Part shown: piece by piece, positions 61,501 through 64,000 of the stretch
Numbering within the stretch: the first letter of the stretch is position 1
Layout: every line of letters starts with the position of its first letter
Assembly (NCBI RefSeq): GCF_040436345.1
Contig: NC_133224.1
Location: 8,610,741-8,674,740, forward strand
Length of the DNA: 64,000 bases
Direction of reading: 5' to 3'
Source: Pagrus major
Taxonomy: Eukaryota > Chordata > Actinopteri > Spariformes > Sparidae
Program-made: the position numbers and the translations under genes
The notes under the pieces: generated by a model
Seen by the model: the letters and a program-made list of their open reading frames with translations, nothing else
Told to the model about the DNA's origin: nothing
The model's database searches: none

Positions 61501-64000
61501 GACCCGAAAAAGTGTCCGTACAGAGGGGTGCCAGCACGCTCCAAACGGCCCAAAACACGCTCCTAAACACCCCCTGGAAGAACAATTGAAAATTTTTGCC
61601 CCTGACACTTAGTCAAATTTCACCTCTGATCCATCCCATTCACTTTGCAAGCCTGCCTCTAACCTTGACCACAGACCCGAAAAAGTGTCCGTACAGAGGG
61701 GTGCCAGCACGCTCCAAACGGCCCAAAACACGCTCCTAAACACCCCCTGGAAGAACAATTGAAAATTTTTGCCCCTGACACTTAGTCAAATTTCAGCTCT
61801 GATCCATCCCATTCACTTTGCAAGCCTGCCTCTAACCTTCACCACAGACCCGAAAAAGTGTCCGTACAGAGGGGTGCCAGCACGCTCCAAACGGCCCAAA
61901 ACACGCTCCTAAACACCCCCTGGAAGAACAATTGAAAATTTTTGCCCCTGACACTTAGTCAAATTTCACCTCTGATCCATCCCATTCACTTTGCAAGCCT
62001 GCCTCTAACCTTCACCACAGACCCGAAAAAGTGTCCGTACAGAGGGGTGCCAGCACGCTCCAAACGGCCCAAAACACGCTCCTAAACACCCCCTGGAAGA
62101 ACAATTGAAAATTTTTGCCCCTGACACTTAGTCAAATTTCACCTCTGATCCATCCCATTCACTTTGCAAGCCTGCCTCTAACCTTGACCACAGACCCGAA
62201 AAAGTGTCCGTACAGAGGGGTGCCAGCACGCTCCAAACGGCCCAAAACACGCTCCTAAACACCCCCTGGAAGAACAATTGAAAATTTTTGCCCCTGACAC
62301 TTAGTCAAATTTCACCTCTGATCCATCCCATTCACTTTGCAAGCCTGCCTCTAACCTTGACCACAGACCCGAAAAAGTGTCCGTACAGAGGGGTGCCAGC
62401 ACGCTCCAAACGGCCCAAAACACGCTCCTAAACACCCCCTGGAAGAACAATTGAAAATTTTTGCCCCTGACACTTAGTCAAATTTCACCTCTGATCCATC
62501 CCATTCACTTTGCAAGCCTGCCTCTAACCTTGACCACAGACCCGAAAAAGTGTCCGTACAGAGGGGTGCCAGCACGCTCCAAACGGCCCAAAACACGCTC
62601 CTAAACACCCCCTGGAAGAACAATTGAAAATTTTTGCCCCTGACACTTAGTCAAATTTCACCTCTGATCCATCCCATTCACTTTGCAAGACTGCCTCCCC
62701 CTGGAGGAACATTCACATTGCAGGCCTGCCTCTAACCTTGACCACAGACCCGAAAAAGTGTCCGTACAGAGGGGTGCCAGCACGCTCCAAATGGCCCAAA
62801 ACACGCTCCTAAACACCCCCTGGAAGAACAATTGAAAATTTTTGCCCCTGACACTTAGTCAAATTTCACCTCTGATCCATCCCATTCACTTTGCAAGCCT
62901 GCCTCTAACCTTCACCACAGACCCGAAAAAGTGTCCGTACAGAGGGGTGCCAGCACGCTCCAAACGGCCCAAAACACGCTCCTAAACACCCCCTGGAAGA
63001 ACAATTGAAAATTTTTGCCCCTGACACTTAGTCAAATTTCACCTCTGATCCATCCCATTCACTTTGCAAGCCTGCCTCTAACCTTGACCACAGACCCGAA
63101 AAAGTGTCCGTACAGAGGGGTGCCAGCACGCTCCAAACGGCCCAAAACACGCTCCTAAACACCCCCTGGAAGAACAATTGAAAATTTTTGCCCCTGACAC
63201 TTAGTCAAATTTCACCTCTGATCCATCCCATTCACTTTGCAAGACTGCCTCCCCCTGGAGGAACATTCACATTGCAGGCCTGCCTCTAACCTTGACCACA
63301 GACCCGAAAAAGTGTCCGTACAGAGGGGTGCCAGCACGCTCCAAACGGCCCAAAACACGCTCCTAAACACCCCCTGGAAGAACAATTGAAAATTTTTGCC
63401 CCTGACACTTAGTCAAATTTCACCTCTGATCCATCCCATTCACTTTGCAAGCCTGCCTCTAACCTTGACCACAGACCCGAAAAAGTGTCCGTACAGAGGG
63501 GTGCCAGCACGCTCCAAACGGCCCAAAACACGCTCCTAAACACCCCCTGGAAGAACAATTGAAAATTTTTGCCCCTGACACTTAGTCAAATTTCAGCTCT
63601 GATCCATCCCATTCACTTTGCAAGCCTGCCTCTAACCTTCACCACAGACCCGAAAAAGTGTCCGTACAGAGGGGTGCCAGCACGCTCCAAACGGCCCAAA
63701 ACACGCTCCTAAACACCCCCTGGAAGAACAATTGAAAATTTTTGCCCCTGACACTTAGTCAAATTTCACCTCTGATCCATCCCATTCACTTTGCAAGCCT
63801 GCCTCTAACCTTGACCACAGACCCGAAAAAGTGTCCGTACAGAGGGGTGCCAGCACGCTCCAAACGGCCCAAAACACGCTCCTAAACACCCCCTGGAAGA
63901 ACAATTGAAAATTTTTGCCCCTGACACTTAGTCAAATTTCACCTCTGATCCATCCCATTCACTTTGCAAGCCTGCCTCTAACCTTGACCACAGACCCGAA
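55500..64000. repeat. 5,124-bp higher-order unit, first copy and partial second copy
   Basis: Private variants repeat at exactly 5,124 bp: CTCCAACC (monomers starting 55766 and 60890), GATCACAGACCTG (56147 and 61271), TTCAGCTCTG (56671 and 61795, again 58471 and 63595) and CTCCAAATGG (about 57663 and 62787). The value equals 28 x 173 + 8 x 35, that is, 28 monomers of which eight are long. The second copy is cut by the window end. Confidence 0.85.

Larger units (their letters stand above)
44308..64000. repeat. 173-bp tandem satellite array, runs off the window
   Basis: Head-to-tail monomers of 173 bp. Landmarks at 48555, 48728, 48901 and 49074 are exactly 173 apart. Each monomer runs CCTGCCTCTAACC, ACAGACCCGAAAAAGTGTCC, GTACAGAGGGGTGCCAGCAC, AACGGCCCAAAACACGCTCC, CACCCCCTGGAAGAACAATT, GAAAATTTTTGCCCC, TCACCTCTGATCCATCCC. 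Regular variants are 208 bp (35-bp insert) and 169 bp (loss of CTTA in GACACTTAGTC). The first unit (44308 to about 44440) is diverged, as expected at an array edge. About 110 monomers fill 19.7 kb with only scattered single-base differences. There is no coding function; short open frames inside simply repeat with the monomer. Confidence 0.98.

Noticed and set aside
44308..64000. CRISPR-like repeat array
   Set aside because: The units are contiguous 173-bp copies with no unique spacers, in a vertebrate genome.
44308..64000. CENP-B box in the satellite monomer
   Set aside because: The nearest candidate, TTCGGGTCTGTGG on the minus strand, lacks the required A and CGGG at the right spacing.

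Overview
This is eukaryotic DNA, almost certainly from a teleost fish. Genes are split into many short exons with GT-AG introns. The background is AT-rich and carries CA/TG microsatellites, small inverted-repeat elements and dispersed repeats of a kind common in fish introns. The encoded proteins are vertebrate cell-surface families. The three genes below were assembled by hand from splice sites, and in each one the reading phase closes exactly across every exon.

Layout. 1-10.6 kb: no supportable gene. It lies downstream of mmp14 and holds at least three inverted-repeat (MITE-like) elements plus dispersed repeats. 10.6-24.7 kb, minus strand: a complete ten-exon membrane-type matrix metalloproteinase gene (mmp14, 563 aa) with a 9.4 kb first intron. 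24.7-28.7 kb: the shared 5' flank of mmp14 and lrp10, which are head to head, with a GC-richer promoter-like stretch near 27.1-27.5 kb. 28.8-35.2 kb, plus strand: a complete lrp10 (CUB and LDLa domain receptor, 805 aa, nine coding exons), with a 3' UTR to about 36.47 kb. 38.2-42.7 kb, plus strand: a complete 14-exon leishmanolysin-like M8 metallopeptidase (653 aa), probably lmln2. 42.85-43.10 kb: a 5'-truncated remnant of a Penelope-like retroelement (GIY-YIG endonuclease end). 44.3 kb to the window end: an uninterrupted satellite array of a 173-bp monomer, with 35-bp-longer variants and higher-order repeats of about 0.9, 1.68 and 5.12 kb.

Two of the three genes are zinc metalloproteases that act at the cell surface (MMP14) or are membrane-anchored (M8 peptidase). 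Between them sits LRP10, an endosome/Golgi-cycling receptor. The mmp14-lrp10 neighbourhood is, to my knowledge, old vertebrate synteny (both lie in human 14q11.2), but there the two genes point the same way, whereas here they diverge. The most unusual parts of the window are the higher-order satellite array starting 1.6 kb from an intact gene, a near-perfect 118-bp palindrome in an lrp10 intron, and complementary CA and TG tracts that bracket one exon of the M8 peptidase gene.
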